64,000 nucleotides of DNA from Sophora flavescens (lineage: Eukaryota > Streptophyta > Magnoliopsida > Fabales > Fabaceae): positions 133,345,104 through 133,409,103 of the forward strand of contig CM061062.1 in assembly GCA_030762895.1 (NCBI GenBank). The letters run 5' to 3'. The notes under the pieces are model-generated. The model was given only the letters and a program-made list of their open reading frames with translations. It was not told the origin of the DNA and made no database searches. A program made the translations under genes and the position numbers. Positions 22,454-35,240 of this stretch are shown here, in pieces; positions within the stretch are counted from its first letter, which is position 1; each line of letters starts with the position of its first letter.

Positions 22454-22575
22454 TTTTGTCTGAAAAGTTGTTTCTTGAAAAGTATGTGAAAATTTTCAAG
22501 GAGGAAATTGTTCAGCTGTTAAAACTATACCAGCGAGAGAAAAAATTGAATGTTCAAGATAAGAGGGATGACTAG
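22454..22575 (+). pseudogene. mTERF C-terminal remnant (tandem duplicate)
   Basis: About 40 codons matching the end of the mTERF pseudogene at 20577-20688, with the motif SEKLFLEKYVKIFKEE, ending TAG at 22573-22575. No upstream coding sequence is present: the leader-like block ending at 22450 is fused straight onto it. A deletion fossil of a second family member. Confidence 0.75.
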
Positions 22576-23212
22576 TATCTATTATCAATTTGTTTGGTAG
22601 TGAGTACATGTTTTTGTGTAAAACCGTAATTCATCCATGGTATGTTTCTTGATGCCAGTTGAAGTACTAGTTCCACTCTTGTCTTGGCAAGGATTTCAAC
22701 TATTTTAAGTGACATGTTTTATTTGCTAATTTGTGTCTAATTTGATTATTTTGATATAAAAGCTTTCATATACAGTACAGTACACAACTTATTTCTGTTT
22801 TTTTGGTGCTTGCCATTGCCAATGATCAACACTTATGTAATGAGTTTGGTTTCAAACATTTTTCAAGCACTTAAATCGGTGATGTTTCTTATATCAAAAA
22901 GTCTAGTTGATAACATTTCTTTCTTGTTCACAGTAAACCATGCATTTTTTTTCTGTGGAGTTGTTCCTCTTGACGTTTGTTATTGTGTGTCATGGACTCA
23001 TGGTAGAAACTTAGTTGAAGGAAAAATTTAAATATTAAAAATAACCTGGTGATAGTGGCATGTGCTTTAATCAAGTATTTAACTTGTGAGTTAAATGTGT
23101 CATTTAATATTATTACTTTACTTGAGCTGATTTAAATAACAATATTGTTCAAGTGTAAATGGCTACTCATTAAAATTCTTCACTTCAGATGCTGATAGGA
23201 AAGCTACTTCTC
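22454..23212 (+). repeat. Duplicated mTERF 3' end, copy B
   Basis: Second copy of 20577-21314. It ends at 'gatgctgataggaaagctac', after which Ty1/copia integrase sequence begins, so the copia fragment marks one breakpoint of this copy. Confidence 0.85.
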
Positions 23213-23215
23213 TGT

Positions 23216-25797
23216 TGTTGATGCTCGTAGTAAATTCACTTGGCTATTCCTATTAAAACAAAAATCAGAAACTCTAACAGTGTTCAAAAAGTTTATTGAA
23301 CTAGTCAAAATTCAATATTAAACTACCATAAAATCTGTCCAATCTGATTTGGGGGGGGGGGGGGGGGGCGGAGGGTTTCGCCCATTCACTAAGTTTCTTA
23401 CTGGTCTTGCGATTGTCCATAGGGTTATATGCCTTCACACTCACCACCAAAATGGGAGTGTTGAGAGAAAGCACATGCATATTGTTGAGACTGGTTTGGC
23501 ACTACTTAATGAGGTTTTGGGAACATGCTTTTACCACTACAACCTACTTAATCAATATAATTCCTACTCCTGTTCTGTCTCAAAAGACCCCATTTGCTAT
23601 GTTGTATAACAAAGAACCTGATTATTCATTCTTAAGGGTCTTTGGGTGTGCTTGCTACCCTTGTCTAGGACCCTACAACAAGAACAAACTACAATTTAGA
23701 TCTTGTGAGTGTACCTTTCTAGGATATTCATCTTCTCATAAGGGATATAAATGTCTCTCAAATGATGGTAGACTTTATATATCAAAAGATGTTCAGTTTG
23801 ATGAATCAAAATTTCCCTTTGCCACTAAATATCATCTTTCCTCTACTGTCACAACCTCACAAAATGGTTCCTCCTCTCCTATTCCTCTTACTATCATCTC
23901 ATCCTCCTCCAATTTCACACCCTTAAGTCCATCACCTGAGTCCATTCCTACTCCTTCTCATCATTGTCTTCCACTTCATTCCCTAATCTGTCTCCCAATC
24001 CTTCTCCTCAAATATCCACTCCTCAAGTACCTTCTAATTCCAACTCTCATAACTTATGTTGCTCAATTCTCCCTTCTCTACATTCGGGTCTCACCCCTCA
24101 ATACCCTGCTTCATCAGGTTATGAGTATCAGTCCTCGAGTCCTCACTCTCAACAACAACCATGCAATATCCACCTTATGGTCACCGGGGCAAAATCTAGA
24201 GTGTCACATATTTTAGTTGCACATGCAGAACCTAAGTCACCTAAGGAGGCCCTCAATTTACCACAGTGGAAGGAAGCTATGCAACTTGAGTATGATGCCT
24301 TGGTAAGGAATGATACCAGGACCTTGGTGGACCTACCTCCATATAGGCAAGCCATATGATGCAAGTGGGTGTTTCGTAATAAGGAAAACCCGGATGGCTC
24401 AGTTAATAAGTTCAAAGCTCGGTTAGTGGCAAAAGGATTTCACCAAAAACAGGGGTTTGATTACACAAACATTCTCCCCTGTTGTTAAGTCGGTTACAGT
24501 CAGAGTAATTCTCACCATTGCCATCACTCATCAGTGGGACATCAAACAGTTGGATGTCAATAATACATTCCTTAATGGAGTGCTGACTGAAGAAGTCTAT
24601 ATGCAACAACATGTTGTTTTCACTAGTTCCAACCCGGATCAAGTGTGCAAGCTGAACAAAGCAATCTGTTGACTTAAACAAGCCCCTCGGACATGGTTTG
24701 AAAGGGTTACACAAGATATCATTCACTTTGGGTTCAAATCCAACAAGTGTGACCCTTCTCTCTTGGTTCACACTTTTGGTGGTCACGGCACTTATGTCCT
24801 CATTTATGTGGATGGCATTATAGTCACGGGTTCAGCTTCCACTCGCATTTCTCAGCTGATCAACAAACTGAAGTCGGAGTTTTCTCTCAAGGAACTAGGT
24901 GACCTTGAATACTTCTTAGGTGTTGAAGTTTAGAAACTAGGAAAAGGAGGACTGATACTGTCCCAAACCAAGTATATTAGGAACTTATTGGCCAAAGCCA
25001 ATATGGCAGAGGCCAAAGCACTCCCAACACCAATGACTAGCAATTGCAAACTCACAAAATATGGTGGCAACTACTTGCCAAAACCATCTCAGTATAGATC
25101 AATAGTTGGGCCATTACAATATGCCACCATAACTCGACCTGAATTGTGCTATAGTGTTGGAAAGGTCTGTCAGTTTCTCTCTTAACCCTTGGAAGAGCAT
25201 TGGAAGGTAGTAAAACGCATTCTCAGACACCTCAAAGGAACCTTAACACATGGGTTATTACTGAAACCAGTAACCAGAAGTGGACCATTCAATTTGTAAG
25301 CCTTCAGTGATGCAGACTGGGCTGCAGACACTGACGATAGGAGGTCAGTCTCGGGTTCCTGTATGTTTTTTCGACCAAACTTGGTCTCTTAGTGGTCCAG
25401 AAAATAGACATTAGTGGCTAGGTCTAGTACTGAAGCTGAGTATAGGAGCCTAGCTGCCACGACAGTAGAGGTTCTATGGTTGAAGTCACTACTACAGGAA
25501 CTACACATTCCAATTATGGCACCAGTCATCTACTGTGACAACTTGAGCACAGTAGAACTTTCACACAACCCAGTGCTACACTCTAGTACAAAGCATATGG
25601 AGCTAGACTTATTCTTTATGCTCGAGAAAGTCCTAGGCAAGTCCCTATCAGTACAGCACCTACCAGGAGAAGATCAAGTGGCTGATCTACCCACCAAGCC
25701 ACTGTCACAAACAAGATTTGAAACTCTCAAGAACAACCTTGGCATTGTAGATAAGATCTCCTATGTAACACCACCCTATGATTATAAGGGGGTATGT
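23216..25797 (+). pseudogene. Ty1/copia pol remnant (integrase, RT, RNase H)
   Basis: Integrase: VVDARSKFTWLF-type start, then the THHQNG(S/V)VERKH motif and FGCACYP with LGYSSSHKGYKC. Reverse transcriptase: WKEAMQLEYDAL, CKWVF, KARLVAKGF, QLDVNNTFLNG, and YVDGII where the family normally has YVDD. RNase H: ARSSTEAEYRSLA and STKHMELD near the end. At least seven in-frame stops (for example near 24358, 24670, 24931, 25183) and several frameshifts, including one at the G-run, make this a clear pseudogene. The YVDG change removes one catalytic aspartate. Confidence 0.9.
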
Positions 25798-25985
25798 TAG
25801 TGTATATGGTAAGGCCAGTTACAGCTCGCATTAGCTAAGACTATTAGGCTCGTGTAAATGATGCCGAGTCAGCAGAACTGATTCAGTTGGAGTCAGTTAG
25901 GAATCACCCACTAGGACTTTCCTATATAAGACTGTATCACCCATTCTAGCAAATCAATGAAAACAATATCAGTTTATACATTTAC
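25795..25985 (+). repeat. Ty1/copia 3' LTR (short)
   Basis: It begins TGTTAGTGTATATGG directly after the purine tract 'aagggggta'. A TATATAAG box lies near 25923. The right edge is within about 20 bp of 25985; no duplicated copy exists in the window to define it. Confidence 0.7.
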
Positions 25986-26005
25986 AAGTTTTCTCTCTTT
26001 CTCCT

Positions 26006-26640
26006 TTTCTAATAATTTCTTATGTGTTTTGTTCTCTTTCATTCAATGTGTGTTCCATTGAATTATCTTGCATGGAATTTTTAATTTTAGTTTTATATTC
26101 TTAGTTTTTTCGTTCAGTTTTATTGATTTATCAAAGGTTTCAATTCATATCATTAGTTATTAGTCCTTGAATGCTATGGATTTTACTATTATTTTTTGTT
26201 TTGGAGGTCCAATTTTTTTTTTGTTTCTGTGTTTAATTGGATTTAGACTCAGGTTTAGGTTGGAAATCACATCACAGAAAATTTCAGATTGTTTGTTATG
26301 GGATTGTTTGGGCAAATTTATTATTGTAATTTTTGAGCTGAAATAAATCATATACATGTACTGATGATGCAATTTAAGGTTTGTAATTTACCATTCAGCT
26401 TTAAATTGAGTAATTTGGGCACATGCATATCATTAAAATCCATGAATGACCAATGCAGGAACCAATCCGCTTTATAATTGAGTATTCCTTGTAGGAATGG
26501 TCTTGTACTCTTGTTTATTATGTATCAATTCATAGTCAATTTTTTTTTTATAAGCTGATTCTGTGCAGTCTCTAGTAAGAAACTGATGCCTAACCACACT
26601 ATGCAAATATAGGTGTAATGCTTTACACTTTTTACACTCA
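26006..26640 (+). repeat. mTERF-cluster 5' leader/intron, copy B
   Basis: Repeat of 21815-22440 (shared 'ttcttatgtg', 'ggttggaaatcacatcac' and 'ggtgtaatgctttacact'), with many small differences. It shows that the mTERF duplication continued past the copia fragment. No coding exon follows. Confidence 0.8.
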
Positions 26641-28936
26641 TTTATGGAGAATGAAAAGATTTCGACAATCAATGTGCCAATCGTTTTGTTTTTTCTTTTA
26701 ATTTTTAGTTTTCGATATCAGGAATTTAGAAATATAACGGTTGATAAGCATGCATACCATATATGAAATATATTGTTATGCATGAAATTAGCTGATTTTG
26801 AGTAATTACTAATTAGAGCATTAAATGTGCTCCATGGGCTGAAAAACCGTCAATTGTCTGTTTGATGAAGCCCATTTTTTCGTGTCTACATTGTGTTGAA
26901 ATATTGGGCTAATTGAATGCCTGAAGAGTTCAGGATGATGCTTGATTGAAATGTTGTGAGTTTGTTAGTTTTTCTGGCATGCTGTGTTTACTTGATCTGC
27001 TGCAGACATATGTTCTTTGTTTTTTTCCTCCCAGACTTGAATGATTTGTTATGATTGTTCTAGTGGTTATCGATACATCCAATTGTTTTCCTAAAAGACC
27101 TAAGTCATCACTAAAAGGCATTGGTTCAGCTGCTAATGGCATTGGAATGCTAATCCCAATAACATATTCCATTATATCATTTTCTTCTTGGTATTTACTC
27201 TCTTTTCTCTAATGAAATTCAATTTCTCTTCACTGTGGACAACATATAGCAGATATTGTTCAGCTATCAAATTGATTATCATGACTATAACAATTGCTAC
27301 CGTCAAATGCATTAATCATTTAACGCATACATGGTTGGTGTTGGCTGCATTGAGATAAGCACACAAATACACAATGGAATAACGTAGATAATAGCATACA
27401 ATGCACGACATGACAGAGCTCCCCTGATGATAATGGTTTTTGGGTTGAGGGTCACATCAATGTAAAACCTTGCATTGGACCCACTTTTAGAATGTTCTTT
27501 ATGCATTTATTAGTTGCTGCTTTTGTGCTTGTTTATGATCTTGAATTTGTGTGCTTTGCTTTCTTCTATGATTAAAAGATAGCATTTGCAATAATAATAA
27601 TAATAAAAAGCTTGGTTATCACTTACCTTAAGATTTGGCCTGCTAGGTGGTTTATTTTATTGTTCTGAAGCTGCTTCTATTTCTATTATATCTCCACCAG
27701 GGTGATAGACAATCAAGGTGAATTCAATTCTCGAGACAAGTCTAATTAGGTCTAACATTCTGTTTTGTTTATTTAAAAGGTAAGTGTTGGACCATGAAAA
27801 ATCACTATTGTGTTGGCAACTTATTTAGAAGTGTTTCTATACTACTTATAATAGAATGTAATATTTTTTTCCCGATAACTTCAATTTTTTTTTTAAATCT
27901 CTACAAAAAAAAAAACTCAGTGGATTGGCCCTCAAACACAATTTGATTTCAGAGACTTTTGTTAAATGGTTTTCTAATTTTTCTTAAATGAAATATAATT
28001 TTCAGCAACCCCCTGGTGTTCTCATTCTACATTTTGTCATTTCTGTAACGATTATAAGTCCTTCATCCTTTTTTTGACTTTGATTTGATAATTATGTATG
28101 CAAAAATCATTTTTATTATTACTATTCAAGCAATATTCGTACTACTAAAAGTATAAATTGTTCCCAAACATAACCTAATTCATTAATATACTCCAAACTC
28201 ATTTGCCTTCCCCTTGAGACTGTACAACTCACCAACCACTAGGACGACAATGCATATGCAATACACATTTATCAGTACATAAATACAATTAACAAAATGG
28301 ACTAGAGAAATTTACTGTATATCTGACGTGGAAGGGTTTTCACGACTTGGGGAGATTTTGAAGAAATTCTTGGATAGGCACAAACCTAACAAGTCATCTT
28401 TGGAAACAATCAATCATGAGATTACAACAAATGAAATATAAATGAAAAAGCCAGGTTGGAAAATGACAAAAAAAAAATGGCTACTGTCAATGGCATTGCT
28501 TTTCTCACTCTTCTTTCCCTCTACTGTCAAATTGAAGACTCTTCATCTTCCCTTTCATCTGGTTTCTTGGTTTCTAACCCCAGGCCGTGTAGCTGGGTTC
28601 GCCACTCGCCCCTACAGCCCACCCTCTTCGAAGATGTCTCAACAAATTAAATAGATCAAATTGAATGACGTGAAGTATCTTCAATCTAGCATATATAAAT
28701 GAAAACTTAAATGAAGTTTGAAGATGTCTCTTATTGCTATTTGACTGGAAGTGCTGGCTCAAAGGAATGATGTCTCAATAAAACCTATCTACTCCCAAAT
28801 GGGTTCACAACTTAATCAATCCCATTAAAAATGAGTAATCATTGCAAACAGCCTCGCCACTGCTGTAAAGTTACTGCTACGAAAGCAGTTCATAATAGGA
28901 TGGATGGAAAATTATGTTACTAATGTCTGAGAATTA
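26641..28936. other. AT-rich intergenic region
   Basis: No gene, RNA or named element recognised. Short open frames on both strands have no recognisable motifs. Around 27060-27200 a + strand frame of about 50 codons is more protein-like than its surroundings, but I cannot name it. Confidence 0.4.
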
Positions 28937-28949
28937 AGTAGTAGATTTT
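28937..28949. other. LINE target-site duplication, left copy
   Basis: AGTAGTAGATTTT, matching AGTACTAGATTTT at 44440-44452 with one difference. The two flank the 5' start and poly(A) end of the LINE. Confidence 0.65.
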
Positions 28950-29068
28950 TTTTAACTCAAACTCACTCCCACTGATTAAGTAAAAAAGATAGGATGAGAG
29001 AGAAAGTGAGATACAGAAAAAAGGTGAGATAGTGGCATCACAACTCAAGTAATCCAAACAATGGTAGG

Positions 29069-31223
29069 CAGGGAGATTGGTCAAGGAAGGGTGCTACGGC
29101 ACAACATAACAAGGGCTCAACGTCTTTTTATTTCACTAATTTTCTGGAAGAGGTGAAGGATAAAGATTTATGGATGCTCATTCTCAAGTGGCATATGGTT
29201 ATTTATATATATGTTCCATCCAAGAGGGACATCTTCGGCAATAGATTCGGTTTTGTGAGATTCATGGATGTTAAAGACACGAAAGTGCTTGAGTAGAGGT
29301 TAGACTCCTTGTGGTTGGGTTCTTACAAGTTGCGAGTAAATATCCCCTTTTTCATTCGGGAGGTTATTGAACAGAGCATGAATAAACATCAACCTAAGAT
29401 AGGAGAAAATTACAGACCAAGGGATCGAGAGGATGGGGTCAGCTATGCCAATGCTTTGGTCGGTGGGGGGTTTAATGCTCAAAACTCCAGGAGGTTCAAC
29501 CGCCCCACTTCAACAACAGAGATATGAGACAAGCAGCTGGAACTAGATTCGGTGGAATAGAATTCAATGCTCAGGAGGAGGACTTGGCTTGGCTGAAAAA
29601 CTGTTACACTTGACTAACAAGAGACCCAGAAGGAGTTATTGATTGTAGAAAGAAGTTCCACCGTGAGAGTATCTTGTTGGTGTCTTTAATTCCAATGGGG
29701 GGAAATTTAACCCTCATTCGTGAATTGGAGGACTCAAAATTGGCAGATATACTGGACAAAAACAAAAGGGAATTCTCCAAATGGTTTTCTGAAATCAAAC
29801 CTTGGGATCCTTCTACTGTGCCAAAAATAAGAGCAATTTGGCATAAGGTGATGGGGGGACCCTGCACACATTTTGAATGAAAAATTCTTTCAACAGGTCT
29901 CACAACTGTTTGGAAGTTTTGTCTCCATTGATGAATCTACAAGAGCAAAAGTTAGACTGGACATAGCCAGGGTCCTTATTACTACTTCTATTTCGGAAAT
30001 ATTAAATGGGGTGGTGGAGGTGAAGGTTGATGGGAACACATTCTCAATCCGAATACTTGAGGAATTGTTTGGCGATAACACAAGTAGGCTTGTGTCAGAT
30101 TGGAAGTACCAGAACTCTGAAGGGATTTCCTCGGATGATGATGATTCTTTGGCGAATAGAATTCTTATGGTGTCGGAGAGGGAGTTATCGGAGGGTCTCA
30201 GGGAGGAAGACGTAGCAAGGCTATCCATGGAGCTTTCAAATTCAAAATTTGGGAAAAACCCATCATTCGAGGAAAAAGATTCTCATAGTTGCAGGGGGAA
30301 TAGAGCTGGTCGGGGCTCGAGAATTGGAGTCAGTACGTCACACTGACTTGGGTGACAGAGACGTGGGTACGGTGAATGAGGGAGAGGAACACGTCAGCAA
30401 CACCCTCTCAGTGGTACAAAAGGCTGGGAAAATCCTTGAGAGCCCAACTACTGTTGAGGAGGAGTTGGGACGGAGACAAAATAGGGTCCACTTCGCTGAA
30501 GTAACTGAATCTGGCCTAATTGGAAAATCTGTGAGTGTGGGCTGTGTGAGGGGTTCTTACTCTTTGGGGCCGGAACGGTTCAAACAGGCTAGATTCACAC
30601 AAGATCAGAATGACCTTGAGGTAGCGGGCCTTAGTAATTTGGGCCTTGAGGAACTACAATCTTCTAATGGGGCGGTTGACCTTGTGGTTGAGGACTCGTT
30701 AGAAAATTTTGACCAGGAAAACACAAGCATCATTGGGAAGGTTATCCAGAGGCTTAATCATAGAGATAGAAAGGGGTGTGAAGCAAGTGGGTTGTTGAAG
30801 CCAAAACTTTTAACAAATTTGGGTTCTCGCCTGGACCAACAGCTTAGCAAAACAAGTTTGCAATTGGAACATTCTAAGGAAAAGGAAACAGGGGTGAGTA
30901 AAATTCAAAATGAGGCTAGTAGGAGAAGGGAGATTGCAAATGGAAAAAGGCCACAGGTACATAGGCATAACCTCAGTGGCTGCACACAGGAGAGTGAGCC
31001 CATTAGTGGGACGCAAACCAAGATTGGGAGCAGGGTAGCTATCAGAGCAGAACCATTTTGGGAGGCAAACACTATCTGGAATTTGGCTAAAGTTCTTGGG
31101 GTGGAATCAAAAAAAGATGAGGGGGAGATCATTCAAACCTTGGTTCACATGGAAGACAGAGACATGGCACAGAACATTAATCAGTCAGGTATGATTGCGG
31201 AAGGAGTTAATATTGTTTCATAA
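29069..31223 (+). pseudogene. LINE ORF1 protein remnant
   Basis: ORF1 proteins of plant L1 elements bind the element RNA. An RRM-like region (FTNFLEEV..LW...., then GNRFGFVRF) lies at about 29130-29270 and is followed by a conserved DUF4283-like segment (WLGSYKLRVNIPFF). The remainder, to 31223, is polar and low in recognisable motifs. Stops or frameshifts occur near 29294, 29527, 29610, 29876 and 30255. The final TAA at 31221-31223 overlaps the ORF2 start by one base. Confidence 0.75.
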
Positions 31224-34200
31224 TGCGTATAGCCTCTTACAATATTAGGGGTTTGGGTGAGAGAATTAAAAGGAGGGCAATAAGAAACTTAATTAGATTG
31301 GAGAAACTTGATTTCATCTGCATACAAGAAACAAAGTTAGAGAACATTGAGGAATAGTTTTGTCATCGTTTGTCGGGAAATTCGGAAGTCGGGTGGGGGT
31401 TCAAGAAGTCTAATGGTAATTCTATGGGGCTGCTATGCTTGTGGGATTTAAATAGATTTGAGCTTCAAGACCAATTGGAAGGTGATGGGTTTTTGTGCAT
31501 CAAAGGATTATGGGGAAGGAACCGTGTAGCTTGCTCAATCATAAATATCTATTCTCCCTGCAGTTTGATAGGCAAGAAAGCCTTGTGGGAGGATCTGAGG
31601 ACATTGAGGGCAAGTAATCAACATGACGCTTGGATACTTGCAGGGGATTTTAACTCAGTAAGATGTGATACCGAAAGAAAGGGCAGGAGTGTGCAAACTA
31701 TGAATGGTGAGATGGAGGATTTCAATGAATTCATAGAAGATCTTGATCAAATAGACTTACCTTTAACTGGTAGGAAGTATACATGGCATAGGGCAAATGG
31801 TACTTGCATGAGTAGACTGGATAGATTCTTAATTTTCGAGGAGTGGGCAGAGCATTGGAAAGAATTAGCACAATGGGGTTTGCAATGTATTGTCTCGGAT
31901 CACTGTCCCATTGTGTTTTCGCAAAATTCAACCAACTGGGGACCTAAACCGTTCAAGGTGCTGAACTGTTGGTTAGAGAACATTGATTTTGTGAAATTGT
32001 TTCCTGAAAAGTGGGAGGCTTGTGAAGTAAGTGGCTCGGCAGACTTTGTGCTTAAATAAAAATTGAATCACCTAAAGAACGAGATGAAAGAGTGGAATAA
32101 AGATTCCTTTGGAAACATTCAAAACAATATCAGTAGCATTGTTGATGATATCAAAGTGTTGGATGACAAGAGTGAGAGGGGCGACTTAACAAATGGGGAT
32201 ATTTTGGCTAGGAGACAACTTTTGAGTCATTTTGGAAATCAGCCAGAATACATGAATCAATTTTGTTCTAGAAGGCTAGATCAAAATGGTTAAGGTTTGG
32301 GGATTCCAATTCATTTTTTTTTCATGCTTGTGTGAAAAAATGAAATAAGGATAACACAATACATGGAATGTGGTTTGGGGAGGATTGGGTGACTGAACCT
32401 GCTGAGGTGAAAGAAGAGCTATCACTACACTATGAATAAAAGTTTCAACAAGAAAAATGGCACAGACCAACACTTGAAGGTATCGTTTTCAAACAAATCT
32501 CTACTGAGGATAATGATCGAATCATGACTGTTTTCTCAAGGGAGGAAGTCAAACAGGCAGTTTGGGGTTGCGACAGAAACAAAAGCCCTGGTCCCGATGG
32601 TTATAACTTCAATTTATTGAAGAAGTTTTGGGATGTGGTGGGAGAAAACTTTTGTAATATGTTGGTGTAATTTCAACAACATGAAAGATTGGTCCGTGGA
32701 GGAAATGCCTCCTTTTTGTTCTTAATTCCGAAGAAGGATAATCCGGTGGGTATTACAGATTATAGGGCGATATCTCTAATAGGATGCATGTATAAGGTCC
32801 TGGCAAAACTATTAGCAGGGAGATTGAGTAAGGTTTTAGGCTCAGTAATTTCGGTGAACCAAACTGCCTTCCTAAAAGGGAGGAACATTCTTGATGGAGT
32901 GGTTATGGTGGATGAGATAATTGAGTATGCGAGGAAGGAGAGGAAAAAATGTATGTTATTCAAAGTGGACTTCAAGAAGGCGTACGACTCAATTAGTTGG
33001 GAATTCCTGGATTATATGATGCCCAGGTTGGGATTTTGCACAAAGTCTAGCTTGGATTCGGGCATGCTTGCAGTCGGGCTCGGTATCGGTTCTAGTTAAT
33101 GGAAGCCCTTCTAGAGAGTTCAAAATGTCTCAAGGGATTCGTCAAGGTGATCTGATGGTACCATTCCTATTTCTTATAGTAGCTGAGGGACTAAATGGGT
33201 TAATTAGGAGTGTGGTGGAGAAGGGCATTTATTCAGAGTTTCTCTTTAGAGGAATGGAGCAAGGCATTGGCATCTCTAACATCCAATATGCAGATGATAC
33301 GATCCTAGTGGGTGAGTTGTCTAATGCTAATGTGAAGGCAGCAAAATGTATCCTTAGAACTTTTGAATTGATGGTTGGATTAAAGTTAATTTTCACAAGA
33401 ATGGGTTGTTTGGCATTGAGGCGGATCCGGGGTTCCTAGAAGGTGCATCCTGCACCCTGAATTGAAAAATAGGTAGTCTACCAATGAAGTTCTTGGATTT
33501 TTTAATTGGTGCAAACCCGCGGAGGACTGTAACATGGCTACCACTCATCAATTCATTTCAGAGAAGACTTCTCGGTTGGAAAAATAGGTATCTTTCTTTC
33601 GGTGGGAGGGTGATGTTGATTAATGCGGTATTATCAAGCCTACCGGTCTATTACCTATCTTTCTATAGGGCTCCAAAAATAGGTAATAAAAAAAAATTTT
33701 CCAATTGTAACGTAGGCTCTTATGGGGTGGGAGTGAGGAATGTAGAAAAATTTGTTGGGTGAAATGGGAAGTGGTATGTAAAAAAAGAAAAGAGGGCGGG
33801 CTAGGGATTAGGGACATCAATGCTTTCAACCTAGCTTTACTAGGAAACTGAAGATGGAGATTTTTCAATGAGAACTGTTCCCTTTGGTCCAATGTGTTGA
33901 GAGTTAGATATGGTGATTCCTCTTTATGAAGGTCTTCTTGGTTTAAAAACAAAAGTGTTGGGTGTTGAGGTTTCTAGGTGGTGGAGTGACTTAGGAAAGT
34001 TAGAGGGTGATGATTCTAGGAGAGCTGGTTGGTTGTCAGGAGCCATATCAAAGAAACTAGGGTGTGGTAATAGCTTTAGCTTTTGGCATGGCTGCTGGTT
34101 AAACGAAGTGCTTTTCGCAACATCCTTTCTTAGATTATACTCCATATCTACACAAAAAGAAGCAATGGTGTTGGAAATGGGAGCTTGGAGAGAAAATGTT

Positions 34201-34249
34201 TGGTGCTGGGATATTACTTGGAGGAGAAGAATGTTTGTGTGGGAGGAAG
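31223..34249 (+). pseudogene. LINE ORF2, 5' part (endonuclease and reverse transcriptase)
   Basis: It starts at ATG 31223 with MRIASYNIRGLG, the first motif of the AP-type endonuclease; CIQETK, AGDFNS and SDHCPI follow in order (to about 31930). Reverse transcriptase runs from about 32540: NKSPGPDGYNF, FLIPKKDN, DYRAISL, FKVDFKKAYDS, QGIRQGD and YADD (33287-33298, catalytic). After that is the RT tail with GWKNRYLSFGGRVMLI. TAG at 31355-31357, TAA at 32057-32059 and several frameshifts (about 32290, 33060, 33430, 33760) disable it. The frame stops at 34249, where the Athila element enters. Confidence 0.9.
34245..34249. other. Athila target-site duplication GGAAG (left)
   Basis: GGAAG at 34245-34249 is repeated exactly at 43407-43411, directly outside both LTRs. 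A 5-bp duplication is the expected size for Ty3/gypsy integration. Confidence 0.9.
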
Positions 34250-34916
34250 TGATCGGCTGTCGCACACGGGTCAAAAATGAGTAATTGGACGAAAAACTGT
34301 AGTTAGGGAACGACAACTCGAGTATCGTATCTCAAGGACTCTTGGATTATTATTAACCTACAAATTGATTGGGGGGGGGGGGGGGGTAGGTTTAAGATTC
34401 GATTAAGAAAACAGTGCAATTAAGTGATTATCAATAAGCTAGAACGATTAATCTACTATTTGGTTTCCCAACTATCATTGATTCAAATAATTCCCATGCC
34501 CTAAGCGGATTCTAATCCCTTTTCGATTGTAGCAGCAATTAAACAAGCGCAATTGACACTACGAGATATATGTTCCTAAATTCTGAATTGAGCAGACGGA
34601 TTGAAGCTCTCGTGAATTAAGCAAGCACGATCAAGCACACGCGAATTAAGCAAACACGATCAAGGTAAAGGAACATAGAATCATAGAAATTAATCAATAC
34701 TTATTCTATATAACTTGAATTAAGCAAACAAGGCATATAGCATAATGTTGAAAGGGATAAGCAATTTGATTGGGAATTATGGAACCTCAAGTGTCGGCGG
34801 AACCGATTACAGCAGACTAATCCCTGGTGATTAGTTCTCCATCACAAACGTAATAAAGACCCTTGGAATAATTTATAAAATAGTGAACATTGTGTCTTTT
34901 GCGTCTGCCCTGGTGC

Positions 34917-34925
34917 CTTTTTATA
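34917..34925 (-). promoter_or_regulatory. Athila LTR TATA box (3' LTR copy only)
   Basis: On the - strand the sequence reads CTATAAAAAGGC. It falls in the segment missing from the 5' LTR. Confidence 0.6.
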
Positions 34926-34929
34926 GATT

Positions 34930-35240
34930 AGGTGCACATCACGCCCGTCACGTGTTCTGCCAAGGGCACGCATTCAAATTCTAGTCTGTCATGGCCGTGA
35001 TGCCCATCACGGCCAGGCCGTGATGCCCATCACGGCCAGGCCGTGATCAATTCTGTCCATGGGTGCTGATCTGTCACGGCCGTGACCTCCATCACGGCTA
35101 GGCCGTGATGCTCTCTGATCTTCAGGGTCTTCTCATCATGCCCATGATGGTTATCACGGCTGGGCCGTGATGCTTTCTGGTATTCATGGGTAGCTCATCA
35201 CGGTTGTGACCAGTGTCACGGCCTGGGCGTGATGGCTTCT
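34930..35240. repeat. CACGGCC/GGCCGTG palindrome cluster in Athila 3' LTR
   Basis: About nine imperfect palindromes of the form CACGGCC..GGCCGTGA, spaced 20-40 bp. Two adjacent copies of 'gatgcccatcacggccaggc' are identical. It resembles, but does not share the linkers of, the 145-bp repeat of the CACTA elements. Confidence 0.9.

Larger units (their letters stand above)
23213..25985 (+). mobile_element. Ty1/copia retrotransposon, 5'-truncated
   Basis: It starts within the integrase core and runs through reverse transcriptase and RNase H to a polypurine tract and one short LTR. The 5' LTR, gag and protease are absent. It lies inside the duplicated mTERF-cluster DNA: the left flank matches 20577-21314 and the right flank matches 21815-22440, with about 500 bp of the expected host sequence missing. 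An 18-G run at 23351-23368 sits within the integrase. Confidence 0.85.

Noticed and set aside
26930..27172. 80-codon minus-strand frame
   Set aside because: No recognisable domain; the opposite strand is slightly more protein-like, and neither could be supported.
28442..28654. Small frames starting with a hydrophobic, signal-like stretch
   Set aside because: Two overlapping frames with no motif in intergenic DNA; no support for either.
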